DNA of 56,079 nucleotides from Dentipellis sp. KUC8613 (taxonomy: Eukaryota > Basidiomycota > Agaricomycetes > Russulales > Hericiaceae): contig NSJX01000068.1 of the NCBI GenBank assembly GCA_002286715.1, positions 1-56,079 on the forward strand, read 5' to 3'. Below are positions 11,774 through 23,794 of this stretch, piece after piece. A program made the translations under genes and the position numbers. The notes under the pieces were generated by a model. The model saw only the letters and a list, made by a program, of their open reading frames with translations, did not search any database and was not told where the DNA came from. Within the stretch, counting starts at the first letter, position 1. Every line of letters starts with the position of its first letter.

Positions 11774-13547
11774 TTATGCAGCGTCAGGCCCTATGGAAAT
11801 TACTGATATATTCCTCAGCTCGTAGTTCTCATCCGAAGAGGACGGGAGGTGCCTCCGGGAATTCGAACTTCGTTCTTCAAAAGTTTGTACGCTCCAGGGG
11901 ATGACCGAATGCTTGTGACTGATACGCTTGAGGTGCAGCGTAATGCGGTTGATCATGATGGACGATATGCTGTGGGCGTAGTCAGCTTCGAACGGCTGAA
12001 GAGATTGGATTGTAATCATACATCATCGCGGACCTGTGGCATAACAGTATGTGAGTAATCGTTCGCTGGTGCTTACATGTCTACGTACTGATTATGCATA
12101 AATTTGAGACCGGGCTGGAGCAAACGAACGGCGTCAGCGCAGACAGGACGGAGATGCACAGACGACTCACACGAGCATGAAGCACCAAAACGAGCCAGAC
12201 CAGATTGGAGGAGAACAGCACGAAAAAGTACAGTATCCCGTCCCGCTGAATAACGTGAAGTGTGTGCCTAATGTGGGTGGTTTGAATAGCTTTCGTAGTC
12301 GTGACGATGATTACGAGGAACACCACAATGTCGAAGGCGAGGCTGAGGCACAAGAATGCCTCCACCCATGGCGTGCTGAGATCTGGGGTCAGCGTTCAGG
12401 CCATGCAAGAATTGAGCCTTGGGCTTACACGGTCAACGTGGATATGAATATGCATACTTTAGCCGGAGGATCAGCCGTCGTGATGCAGATTCGATGGACC
12501 CTGGTACACACCGTGGAAGGGATCGATGTCGGGGAGCGTGGGGAGTGGAGGCAGGCCAGCGTCTCGGCGAGAAAGCAGCAGAGCAGGCAGATCCGTTCCC
12601 TTCGAGGACTGAAGCATACGCTAAATTCATATGCGAGACGAAGACGAGAAAGGCTGCATACTCACCTGGGACATGACATATACAGCGATCCCCCACTGCC
12701 AGAGGATTATCGCTATCGCAAAGACCACTATTGCCTTATGTTTTTTGGTGATCGCATAAACGCTGCGCGGAATAGTGAGCATATTCCATTGGTCGTATGT
12801 GGTAATTAAACCCACCGTATAGTCAAGAAGACTTCTGCAACCGTGGTGAGGACTGCCGTCTCAAACGTCTCCATAAATCCGTATCGAGCACATCTGGGCC
12901 CAATTGTGAGGGTTCGGAGAGATCGATGACACCGCGAGGACATACACCTGTAAATTAAATGAGCGACAGAGACAGCATCTTTTGGAAGAGATCGCTCACA
13001 TCGAGAGTCCATGCATCGAGAAAATATGCTTCAGAAATGTCAGCTGATACTTTTCTGACAGTTCAGTGGTACCGACTGACCTAGTAGCGATAACAGAATA
13101 GTAACTGGAGCGAAGTATCGATTCTTAGAGTCAGTGAGTAATGTTCGATCCGCAGACTCGCGAAGGATCTCACCACAAGGAAGAGGCAGAAGACTACAGA
13201 AGGATGATGAACGCAAGTTCTCGACCGTGAAAGATAACTTACTGTACGCCCTTCCACCACTGTAAGCGTATTCCACCTTTATTTGCGTTAGAACCGGTCC
13301 GAACCACCCTTGCTACAGTGCTCACCTCGTCACCAAGCGTCAAAAAGTAATCATAGATCCAAAGCGTTGCGGTTGCCACATAATACAGCTTTGCGCGAGG
13401 TTAGCATCGAGGTACAGGACGGTCGGATTCACTACCTTCTGAGCAAACCTGACCTGTAGCGTCAGCGCGACTGCCGATTTGAAGGCCAAGAATGACGTAC
13501 AGATCAGAACCAAGTTGTGCCACCGAATTGCTCAGAGCGTCTGCCAT
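11774..13547 (-). CDS. DUF6533 seven-helix membrane protein A
   Basis: The gene has many small exons. Exon 1 starts at 13547 (MADALSNSVAQLGSDL), and a 13-nt microexon supplies FAQK. The family hallmark follows as LWIYDYFLTLGDE. Next come VEYAYSGGRAY, a 20-nt microexon (IFCLFLV), NRYFAPVTILLSLL, YFLDAWTLD and ARYGFMETFETAVLTTVAEV. After these come a long helix with ILWQWGIAVYVMSQ, a loop ending LPTLPDIDPFHG and a helix EAFLCLSLAFDIVVFLVIIV. The last exon carries MINRITLHLKR and a hydrophilic tail. Function of the family is not established. Close copies sit beside UbiA-B and UbiA-D, so a role with the UbiA product, such as transport, sensing or a membrane partner, is plausible but inferred. The exon joining WTLD to ARYGF is unresolved. 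Confidence 0.75.
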
Positions 13548-15160
13548 TCTGAAAGAATAGCAGAGGGGCTACCTTTAGACGGACATTTCGAAGGAAGAGA
13601 CGAGGCGTCTTTAACCAATCGTGTTTCAGAGATGATCTCGCTCACCCGAGTCGTCCGCCACCATCATTGTGCGGGTGCTCGGCTGTGGGACAGCGATGGT
13701 ATCAGGCTCTCCTCATAAGGCGATGACCTATGACCTATCATAAAGGGAACGACGCACCAGCGCTCCCCTGGTCGCATCTGGGCCTGGCAAGATACGAGAG
13801 CGGATATGGAAAGGAAGCAGACCCCTACATGGACTCTGACAAATTTACTTATTGTCCGCACCTTTGATGTCCTTGACGGATGAATATTGGTCATCGGCAC
13901 CTTGTATCCAGTAAGTAGCTCCTATCTTATTGGAATGACGGGTTCTATGTGGAATGTGTACGAGAAGGGAACGATTTCGTCAACGACTGTCGTAAAAGAG
14001 CACAGGAGACGTCGGAAGTTTTTGTCGGACATTGAGCGTACATATTCGTTCCGGATCCTGGGAGAGAAGGTCTGACCGTGCATCATCCGGAGCGGCGGAG
14101 CGTGTGCTGACCTTCTCGAATACATGGGATTGTTCTGGGTTATGCAAACTGCGAGGCTGGCGTCTCCCACGACGCCACGCCGCATGTCACCGGCGTCAGA
14201 TATGTATCATGACGCTTACGCCTGCATTCTCTTGTAGTATCCTAGAGGTGCAGCCCTCTGACTTGGAAGAACGCGCACGATCTGTCCAGCGATACGAGCA
14301 ATGGAAGACACACTTAGGTCTAGAATGGGTTCTGGTGTTGTGTATCTAGACAGGGCGTTAGGAGTGTTCTTCACAGAATGTTACATATTCACAGGAGTAC
14401 TCATATGATACCAAAGCATGGACTGTAAGTTGGCAGTGCGCACTTGGCCCTTGCGACATCGGGAAACACAGTCGGCGATATGGCCTTTGGACCTTCCAAG
14501 GTTAGTCACCAACACATACGCGCAACAAAACAAATATCACAATCGGGCAACCGTTGGGATCTGCGTTCTTCTTGTTCTAGGTCTGTGGTAGCCGCGGAAG
14601 AAAACATAATTGAGGCGGAGCGCGCTCCCAGTTCTCGGCAAAAGGCGAAACTACCCACGTGTTGGACCTCGATGCCAACAGATGTTTCCCAAACGCTGAC
14701 GACCGTTCTCATCAACCTCATGAGCGGTCTCAGCTATCATACCTCGTGGTCTAGCTTCACGATGGTCATCTGTCATTCTACCAAACTTTAGCTCATCAGA
14801 CTAGGACCACGGCGCAGCTATCAGGTGTCTGACTTGCTGACACCCCGCTTCGTTCGAGGGTTTTCGGGAAAACGGCCGAGGGTCAGTACCACCCTAGCAG
14901 CAGGCAATCGGTGTGCGCGATCAAGACACTATAGCCGATTGCAAGGGTTAACAACATTGTTTTTATGAGCAGGTAGATATGCATATCTTTGAGCCTGAGC
15001 GAGATCAATTATCGTCGCTGAAGTTAGCAGTTCTGCAGGCCTCGAGGACCCGAGCCCTCGAGGCTGTGAGCACGCCGATTTCACTGGCAATCCGCGCCCA
15101 GAATCCGATCATCCAACTCACCTTGACTAGCGCCTCGAATCGGGTACAGTGGGTGCGTAG
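13548..15160. other. Gene-poor stretch
   Basis: Short frames occur on both strands but none has a motif, a paralogue in the window or a splice chain. It may be decayed sequence between the duplicated gene sets. Confidence 0.4.
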
Positions 15161-15163
15161 TGT

Positions 15164-15360
15164 ATTATCTTGTGTCGATTGTCTATGTACGATCTCAGTG
15201 AGTTTTGGGCCGTGTGGACTCCCACAGGTAGGTCACTTGACTCATCTCCCACCATCCTATATCTCATGCGTCGTCTCTCTTTTAGCTTGGTCCGTCTTCA
15301 TGGCCTATCATGCCCAGCGCGACATCTCTATCACAGCAGTACTTCTATGCCTCGCTCGGT
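15164..15360 (+). pseudogene. UbiA gene relic (end of exon 1 and most of exon 2)
   Basis: The end of an exon 1 is recognisable (YDLSEFWAVWTPT, to 15227), followed by a normal GTAGGT donor, an intron, and exon 2 from 15286 (WSVFMAYHAQRDISITAVLL). Similarity stops abruptly at about 15360, a few bases into the segment that continues in the intact copies. There is no aspartate motif and no downstream exon. The upstream part of exon 1 is also missing. It is a truncated duplicate closest in sequence to copies A and B. Confidence 0.8.
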
Positions 15361-16054
15361 CATCAAGGCGGATAATTGCGCTGACGAGGACACAGGATTG
15401 AGGGTTTTTTCCCGTTGCATTCCATCGAAACAGGACTGAAATAGCACCACTCATTGTTCAGCATGGCACTGCGACGAGGTTGCGCTTACGGATCGAATTG
15501 CGGACTCTCTGACATGGGTGGGAGCGATGGCATCCACCAAAGGCGCTGTATCTACGGGGAGCCGAGCATCACCTCGCACGCGGTTTGCAGAAGTTCTTAT
15601 TCATCCATGATCACTGGCAACTCGATCGACACTTCTCGCCGTGCATCAGACCAGGGCTACGGCGTCAGCCTCGAGCTGGCATCTGAGCCAGCACTTCACT
15701 TCACATGGCCAGGTCCAATAATCCCCTGGCGGACACTATCAACGGACTCTGGTCAAGCCTCTAGCGGCACCGTTTCAAAATCCTGGTCGCACCAAGCTCT
15801 TCTCCGATTACTATATGGCGCTATTGCATCCCTTCTGAATGATCATCTTCAATTCATACTGTCGCCAAGGCTTCCGGTTATCTTGACGATTTCTTGCGTT
15901 CGTCCTTGACATTCACCGCCTTTCCTCGCTCACGCACCCTCCATTTACTATTCTCAGCACTGGGCTTCCAGCTCCCGCTGCTTTAAAGACAGGACAATGT
16001 TACCCCAATCTGCACCTCATCCCCGCAACCACCCTCAGACACTTCCTGCTCATC
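15361..16054. other. Upstream flank of OMT2
   Basis: A 151-codon open frame (15454-15909, plus) is present but has no recognisable motif. CTGCTTTAAAGAC near 15978 resembles CTGCTTAAAAGT in the flank upstream of OMT1, so the duplication may extend into the promoter. Confidence 0.4.
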
Positions 16055-18061
16055 ATGAGTTCTCCTCGTCAGCTTTTCGACGTCATCCAGACGTCCTTGA
16101 CGACGTTGGAAATTGCCTGCGCCAAAGGCGGTTTCCAGATACCCGACCTCAATGAGCCCTTCGCCCCGCCATCCGAGGCCTTTCGCGCCAATCCCACAGC
16201 CGCCCTTGCTGCCCACACCGTCAGCGCTGCGGCCCTGCATCTTGCGGCCATCTTGACCCCGCCTCAGGTGTCCTTATATCACGTTGTCGGCGGCGTAAGT
16301 AATGAGCTCTGCCTTCAGCGCACGCTGATAGAGCTATGTGTACAGCATTACAGATCAGCGGCAGTCAGAGCCTGCCTCGAATGTAAGTAACATACTATCG
16401 TCTAGCTCGAATTTCATTTTATCAAGTACGTGCCTGCCTCGCGCTGCATAGCCAATGTCACCGAGATACTCCGCGAAGCCGGACCTCAGGTCGGTCGCTG
16501 CTGGTTTCTTGATGAGGCAGTCAAACTCACATGTGTCGGTGATCGTAGGGATTGCACATCAAGGACATTGCAGCGAGGAGCGGACTGGATCCTGACAAGC
16601 TCGGTCAGCAGTCCGTCATCTTATTCGCTCCTCTGCTGAAGCGCTGACTATGTATTCATGGTGTAATAGGACGCTTCATCCGGTTCCTCGCTGTGAATCA
16701 CGTGTACCGCGAGGTGTCGCCCGATGTGTTCGCCAACACCCGCATCTCGAGCATGCTCGACACCATGAAGTCCGCCGAGACGGTGTTCTCTGAGTCAGTC
16801 TCCGGCCGTGTGCTCACACGCCGTCAGATTTACTCACCGCTTCTCTTGCAGCCCTGACCACAAGTACGATGGCACAGTCGGTGTAGCCGCCCTCGCCAGT
16901 CATCAGTGCGTTACATGACCGATTGCTCCAATCTGGGTCTCACTGATGTGCGTGTAGCCTCGACGAGCCGTTCAAGGCGTCCGCCTACTCCTGGGAGACG
17001 CTCTCCGATCCCAGCACGGGCCACTCGGGTGACCCGACGGCGTCCGCGTTCGCTCGCGCATTCAAGACGAACGAGACGCTGTGGCAGTTCTACGAACACC
17101 CTGAGCAGAAATACCGGCAGCGCAGGTTCGATGCGGGCATGCAGGGGATCCAGGCGCTGCAGCCTCCGGATGCAATCTTGGCCGGTGCGTCCATGCACCC
17201 CACTCAGACGTCGCCTTTCACTAAGTGCATCGTGTCGCTGCTCAGTTTACGACTGGAAGGACCTTCCGGCGAAGTCGGTGGTCGTGGATGTCGGCGGCGG
17301 CGTCGGGACGTCGGCGTTCCCACTCGCTCGCGATTTCCCTGAGCTCAAGATCGTTGTCCAGGACCGGCCGGACGTCGTCAATGACGCGAAGAAGGTGGGC
17401 GTGGTCGAGTTCAGCTGCGCACCGAATGCATTGCTGATGTGCTGGGACAGCTGTGGTCGACGAAGATGCCCGAGGCTGTGACGTCGGGTCGTGTGGAACT
17501 CGAGGGTGAGTGTCCCGTCGAAGTGTTCCCATATGCGGTGCGGGTTGAGCTGACGAGGATCACAGCGCACGACTTCTTCGTCGCGCAGCCGAAGCGGGAT
17601 GTGTCGATCTTCCTGCTGAAGCAGATCATGCACGACTGGTCTGACGAGTATTGCGCGAAGATCCTGAAGCAGCTACGACAGGCGGCGGGATCGAAGACGA
17701 AGCTGATTCTCGTGGAGAGCATCATGCCGTATGCGTGCCACGACCCTTCTGCGGATAGCGGGAAGGGCATCCCGGGGGCAGTGCCCCTGGAAGCGCCTGC
17801 GCCGTTGTTGGCGAACTTCGGTGCCGTGAATGAGATGGGGTATAATGCAGACATGACGGTACGTGCTAGTGCGGATTGTGCGGGAGGGTGCGAGCTGATG
17901 CAGGACGATAATTTCAGATGTTGGTGATGTTCAACTCGCAGGAGCGTACTTTCCACCACTTCGAGAGTCTGCTTCGTGAAGCTGGGTGGAAGTTGAATGT
18001 GGTGCGACGGAATCACGGAGACAGCACGTTCCTGCAGAGCATCGAAGCTGTCCCTAACTGA
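16055..18061 (+). CDS. SAM-dependent O-methyltransferase OMT2 (COMT-like)
   Basis: There are eleven exons of exactly the same lengths as OMT1, giving 471 residues from 16055 (MSSPRQLFDVIQTSL) to SIEAVPN at 18061. Exons are at 16055-16294, 16346-16382, 16452-16489, 16549-16603, 16670-16793, 16852-16905, 16958-17184, 17246-17394, 17451-17505, 17566-17858 and 17918-18061. The SAM loop VVDVGGGVGTSAFPLARDF and the catalytic segment MHDWSDEYC are intact, with Glu in VESIMPYACHDP. I count eight differences from OMT1 in the first 80 residues. Even the short intron before exon 9 is nearly identical, so the two are a recent inverted duplicate pair. It is convergent with UbiA-B only about 180 bases downstream. 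Substrate is unknown. Confidence 0.93.
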
Positions 18062-18242
18062 AATGCTACCTGCAGTCAAAGGAGGAGTCAAAGATTACTT
18101 TCAACAAGTTTGTAGGAGGAACCGTGTTCGGAACATGTATACATTGATCGAGGCTTTATAGCGAAATTGAAGGTGGACTGGGTCCAGATACATTGGAAGG
18201 TGTGGTAATGGTACTGCATCGATATCCTCACTATATATCTAG

Positions 18243-19524
18243 TCACAATGGTATGCTCTGGGATATGCGGTGGTATACAGCATCCACCGCTATGCCGACC
18301 AAAACCAGCTGTGAAATGAAGGGCATCCCCAAGAAGAATGCTTTGCAACTCTCTGGGTGATTGATGTCGGTGTGCGACAAGCGGCGCAATACCAGGAAAC
18401 CTGCAAGAGTGATACTACCGAAGAGCAGCGGCCCGTGATTATTCTGTACTCCCAGGTACCCAATAATCGCGAAGAATCCCGTTCCCGCAGCGGCGCAGAG
18501 AGGAATTGTCCAGGTTCCGAAGAGCCGAGCCATTGAGTATATTCCTATCTTTTCGTCATCTGATCGGTCCTGGTATGGTCATAGTTAGGAACATGAACAG
18601 TATGGCAATGGAGAAATCTCACTTGATGCTGGTAAATTGTCTCGTAACAGATAGTCCATAGGCATGCTGCGGTGTACAATGGTAAGGTCGTGGCCCAGCT
18701 TATTGGCGTATCCGCACTGATGTCGCTCCAACCCATGCAGGTGCCAACGTTAAACATGATTCCCTGGGACGCCTCAGGTGAACATGCGACCGCTTCAATG
18801 CCGGGGGACTGACTTACGAGTGGGATAGGTGCGAGATTTGTCCAACGCTACGACCAGGATCAGTGATACTATCGTTCGGTATCACGTCTATCAACTGACC
18901 TTGAGCGTAGGATATACGAGAAGTATAGGCCATGTCATCATAGACAGGTAAAGGCTACAGAATACCGACTATGGACTCGAGACAAAACACCTGAGGAGGA
19001 GAAGCACTCACGAAGTCGCACTGAGGAAGGTCCTGGCGCAGTAGATACCGACGACGCTCTGAATAGAAAAGAATAGCCATGCCCGAGGCAGTGATATTGC
19101 GCCTCGGGGAATTGGACGAGTTCGAGTGCGGGATACCAGAAGGTCGATATCATGATCCAGGATGTCATCGATCGTCATCATCTGCAGTGAGCGTCAGCAA
19201 ACAGCTCAGCGCTTAACGTAGAAGACCCACAAGCGATTGGATTCCGAGGCAGAGAGGGATATATCGCGCAAGGCAGCCCAACACAGCTAGAATCGAGATG
19301 GTGGGTCGGATATGATAGGCCATAAAGATGGACCAAGCTGAAGGTGACGCAGCGCGTGAGGTACAGCCCACTGATCGTAAACTTGGCCGCAAACGTTTAC
19401 CTGTTGGAGTCCATACCGCCCAGAACCCGGTCAAATCATATCCCGATAGTCGACATAGGTCCGAGAACGCTTGTAGTTCAGTGAAGGTGGGCAGCGTGAA
19501 GAGCGCAGAGCGTTGGAAAACCAT
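18243..19524 (-). CDS. UbiA-type prenyltransferase or terpene-cyclase-like membrane enzyme, copy B
   Basis: There are seven exons (19524-19401, 19337-19231, 19181-19012, 18954-18900, 18847-18818, 18763-18623, 18569-18243), exactly the lengths of copy A, giving 317 residues without a stop. The protein begins MVFQRSALFTLPTFTEL. The first aspartate motif is MMTIDDILDHDIDLLVSRTR. The second is YETIYQHQDRSDDEKIGI, the most canonical version of the four. The rest is hydrophobic helices typical of UbiA. It is convergent with OMT2, and DUF6533-B follows upstream on the same strand. No targeting leader precedes the fold, which again argues against mitochondrial COQ2. Acceptor and chain length cannot be told from sequence. 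Confidence 0.92.
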
Positions 19525-19585
19525 CCCGTAAGACTGCCTTTGGAAGATGGTAACTTTCGTGGACCAACTCGGAGCTTGATCGTCT

Positions 19586-19592
19586 CTTTATA
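19586..19592 (-). promoter_or_regulatory. TATA box of UbiA-B
   Basis: On the minus strand TATAAAG lies about 62 bases before the ATG at 19524. It is at the same relative place as the TATA elements of the other UbiA copies. Confidence 0.5.
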
Positions 19593-20368
19593 ACCCTATT
19601 GTCGCGAAACCAGGGACATGCGAACATCCCGTTTCTATAACGGACCGATGGCGAATCGGTTCACGGAAATTCTAGAGGATGTTTGCCCCCCTAAAAAGCC
19701 ATCAGTGCCGTCTAACATGTGTTGACGAGGGCTGACATTCATTTATCAGGCGTGGATTCGTCTAGGGGACCTTGGATTGTCATTCCCCGGAGCTCCATTT
19801 ATCTTCTAGGAATGGGAAGCGAAGCACATGGTCAGGGTCGAAAAGCCACTCGTTATCATCGATAGATTGCTCTGTGACCGAAGCAGAAGGGTGCGTAAGC
19901 TGCCAAACTATCAAAATGCAAGAGGCACGTCTTCCGGAGGTAGTCCTTGCCGCAGGAATGTAGCGTCGAAAGGCGGCATTATTATTTAATGATAGCTATG
20001 AAACGGTCCAATTACTGCGCGCTTGCTGGCATGAAGCTCGGAATTAGAGAGATAATACACGGATTAAGGCATGCGTACTCACTATTGCGAAAAGGGGGCG
20101 CTAGGACATGGCAGTTCGACTGACTATAGTCAAGATAGCGTCACGTAGACTGTCAACGTGGTGCAGCGCTTGCCTCTAGCAAATGGAATGTCTCCCTTTG
20201 AGGTTATTGCGCAGACATTATGAGGACATCGGAAACGCAAAGCACAGGAATACCGCATTAGTTTTCTCAGCATGCTCCAACAGCGTTCACTGGCCCGTCA
20301 TCTCAAAACGGGGGTTCCAATTTCCTAGAAAAAATAATAAAGGAAAAACAAGGTTCTCGTGACTAAGC
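19593..20368. other. Intergenic between UbiA-B and DUF6533-B
   Basis: No exon with family similarity was found here. It separates two genes on the same strand. Confidence 0.4.
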
Positions 20369-22139
20369 TCACGAAACTGCAGTGTTTACTGCGTGCGGCC
20401 GCAATCCCCCCATCTCGTACGACACTTCCAGAGATGCTAAGTTATGCCCCTGCAGACTCCCGCTGCGGTCCTGGAAAGTGTCCATGCTCCAAGGAATTAC
20501 CGAATGCTTGTGGCTGGACCGTTTGAGATGGAGGGTGATGCGATTCACCATGATGCATGAGATTCTATGACTGCTGTTAGCGTCAATCTGTCGGGAACCT
20601 GTGAGACCCTACATCATCGCCGACCTGTAGTAGAAATAGTATTGTTAGTAGGTTTACCTCAAACGTGGGTGCGTTGACTTACTGATTATGCATAAACTTG
20701 CGCCCCGGCTAGAGTGAAATCCAGATGTCATGGGAGGATAGTCATAGAAATAAGCGAACTCACGCGTGCATGAAGCACCAAAAGTAGCCAGACCAAGTTC
20801 GAGGAAAACATCACGAAGAAGTAGATTATCCCGTCTTGCTGAATGACGCGAAGCATACGTTTAATGTGAGTATTTCGAATTGCTTGCGTAGTCCCAATGG
20901 TGATGATGAGGAATACGACAATATCGAAGGCAAGGCTGATGCACAGGAATGCTTCTACCCATGGTTCACTGGAAAAAAAACAGCTGATAAGCAGGAGCAC
21001 ACGAGAAACGATATGATTGCGCGCCGGCACGCACACGGTCAGCGTAGATATGAAGATGCAAACTGAAACCGTACTGTCAGGAATTATGAGGGAAGAAACG
21101 AGCTTTGTACGTACTGTGGAATGGATCAATATCAGGCAAGGTAGGGAGCGGTGGCTCGCTGTCTGTTCGGCGAGATAACAGAAGGGCTGGAAGGTCGGTT
21201 CCCTTCGAAGACTGCAGATAGTTCAGTACCGGTATACTCGAGCGCGGCTGCGTACTTGCCTGCGACATGACGTACACCGCAATCCCCCATTGCCATAAGA
21301 TTATTGCAGCTGCAAATACTAATATTGCCTTGTGCTTCTTGGTGACAGCATATACGCTATTGCGCTGTTAGCCTGATTGCGTGATATATCTTACGAAATT
21401 CTACCGTAGAGCCATGAATATTTCCGCTATTGTACTAAGAATGACCGTCTCGAGGGTCTCCATGAATCCGTATCGCGCACACCTAGAGCATCAGTGAGGC
21501 TACCAGAACTGTTGCAATGAAGACTAGCATGAACACCTGCAAAATATGTGAGAAATAATCATGGCACATAGAAATATTACTTACATCCAATGTCCACGCA
21601 TCGAGGAAATATGCTTCAAGAAAGTTAGTCTCAATTCGACACAGGCGAGGTGATGCCTTTGACTGACAGAGGAGTGATAGTAGGATAGTAATTGGAGCAA
21701 AATATCGATTCTACGAATGAATGAGATATCGCCTTCTTACGCACGGATAGAGCTTTACCATAAGGAAAAGGTAGAAGACTGCGATAAAAATTAGCAGCTG
21801 GACTATCAGGAATTGAACATGACTTACTATATGACTTCCTGCCGGAGTACGCATATGCCACCTCACGCAAGCATAAGGATAAGACCGAGCGTTCCAAGAC
21901 AAAATTCTCACCTCGTCGCCCAGCGTCAGAAAATAATCATAAGTCCAAAGAGCCGATGTTGCGACATAATATAACTGTACGAAGTCAAGATCAGCTACGA
22001 GGCCACGTTGAGAGCAAGGATGCTTACCTTCTGAGCGAAACTAATCAACTTAGTCAGCGTATCTCATGGGTATGAAGTACAGAGCACCGCACAGATCAGA
22101 AGCGAGCTGCGCTACCGAATTGCTCAGAGGATCTGCCAT
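20369..22139 (-). CDS. DUF6533 seven-helix membrane protein B
   Basis: This has the same architecture as copy A. It starts at 22139 with MADPLSNSVAQLASDL, then the 13-nt microexon FAQK and the hallmark WTYDYFLTLGDE. VAYAYSGRKSY, a 20-nt microexon (IFYLFLM) and NRYFAPITILLSLL follow, then YFLDAWTLD, ARYGFMETLETVILSTIAEI and ILWQWGIAVYVMSQ. A loop ends LPTLPDIDPFHS, and the last helices include EAFLCISLAFDIVVFLIITI and YFFVMFSSNLVWLLLVLHA. The last exon is MVNRITLHLKR and its tail, ending at 20369. All exons that I can align to copies A and C are open. The small exon before ARYGF is not resolved, so a lesion there is possible. It lies upstream of UbiA-B on the same strand. Function is unknown. 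Confidence 0.7.
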
Positions 22140-23640
22140 TCTGGTGTATGGTGTGCGGGTGAGTGCTCTGTTAGATTATAGGGATGGGACACGACTCCAG
22201 GGAAACCGTGTCGACTTTATTAAGGCAACATCAAACGAAGAGGAGAGACTCGAGGGACGCCACTTTGATTAAATACAAGCAGTGCAATGTCGCTCTTATC
22301 CCTCAGACCCCTTTGTGCTGCGTGCCAAACGACGCCGCAAATGCACTGTATGGGATCAAACCCTCCTGTAACGGCGTCAGCCTAGAAACACTCGACTGAT
22401 GCAATCCCACTCTCGGCCTTACCACTTCAGGCGGCAATGTCGCTCAAGGCTCGCCCACTTATCGACCGACCATCGACCGAGGACCAAAGGGGATGTTTGG
22501 CGCTGTAGCGGACAGCTGAGCCTGTAGGTTGGACCAAATGCTTTCGGTTCAAGTGCCGATGTGATGCCTCACAAGAATCTCTCTCATTTTAGACCCGTGG
22601 CGCCAAGAGGAATGGTACCTATTGTGCTCACCTCTTTTGAGAAGACGGATCATCTCGATTACGAGTCCTCCATAAACGACATGTCTGCTATTTCAAGACT
22701 GTGACCGCCAGCGCTGCGATCGTGAAGGCATAAATAAACCATGGGAAGGATACAGTATGAGTGCGACGACTGAAGAGCGGAGCTTTGGTTCGCAGCAGCT
22801 TCGGGTGGCCGGGGCGCGCCCGGCCCGAGGGAGAGTGCGGCCGAGCCTTGCCGTCTGCACGCTTAAGCATTAAAGCGCTAAAGGCTTAACTCACAACCAT
22901 GGCAGGATGCGACTCGTTGACATACCCTCAAGATGTGCATACACGCTGATCAGGTTCTGCGATCTCTGTCTGTAGAAGCGGGATGGAGTTCCGACGGAAG
23001 TAGATTGGCTATCAGCAGTTGACAACAGTAAGACTCGACAGCTGAAGCTGAAGCGTTATTTGCATTCACAATCACTCTCGATATAGGAGCAACAGTCCCT
23101 TGCTAGTAGAATGCGGCGAAGTGGAGTACATGACAGACCAACGAAACGCATTGTATATTGTTTCAGTCTTCGATCTGTGATCCCGACCTGTCGCTCTCAA
23201 CAAACCCACAACTGACGGGATGTAAGCCTTGGGATCATATTCCTTCGTACAGAAATTCACCGATCCTTTTAGGACCACTGCTGTCACATGTAGCATCAAC
23301 ATCGAAGTTTACTCGACTGGATTCATCACCGCCGGGTGCGATTCATGTCCAGGAAACGGCACGAAACCACATCAATACATCTCAGGTTGACAATCGATCG
23401 GACGAGGTCACATGGAAATGAAGGAGTTCTCGATAACCACTTCGAGTCGCATGGTATGTGAAACTCGAACCGATCTGAAATGAATTTCTCGTCGGTGTCA
23501 AGTCCTGTGCCCAACAATTACTAACATCCATTTTCGTGGCGTTCAGCTCTTCGGATCTTCACACTACCACAGACCCACATCTCCTCTCAAGCGTAGCTCA
23601 TCCTGTAGCTTTCACACTTCGACTTCGAGGCAGCTGTTAA
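22140..23640. other. Gene-poor stretch with a GC-rich patch
   Basis: No gene is supported. A short GC-rich patch near 22800-22855 (ggggcgcgcccggcccgag) stands out from the AT-richer surroundings. Other short frames have no motif. Confidence 0.35.
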
Positions 23641-23794
23641 TGCTGGAGAAGGCCTCTGCCAACGAATGACTGCAGAGTCCAGATGTCAAGGAACCGGTGG
23701 CTCTGCGAGTCTCCGCAGTCATGCTGTTGGTGCGTGTATCTGGCTTCAATCTGTGTTCTCTGCGTGTACTTACCAAACATCGTCGAACATGCAG

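Noticed and set aside
12177..12809. 210-codon plus-strand open frame
   Set aside because: It runs antisense through several DUF6533-A exons whose translation is clearly conserved with copies B and C.
13200..13290. Introns of only 23-32 bases in the DUF6533 genes
   Set aside because: Too short for fungal splicing. A later AG gives introns of 46-50 bases and a conserved 20-nt exon in all three copies.
17411..18091. 226-codon minus-strand open frame over OMT2 (and a similar one over OMT1)
   Set aside because: It is antisense to exons with SAM-binding and catalytic motifs and reflects their codon bias; it has no motif of its own.
22520..22570. Possible tRNA B-box (GGTTCAAGTGCC)
   Set aside because: No matching A-box or cloverleaf arms could be folded around it.
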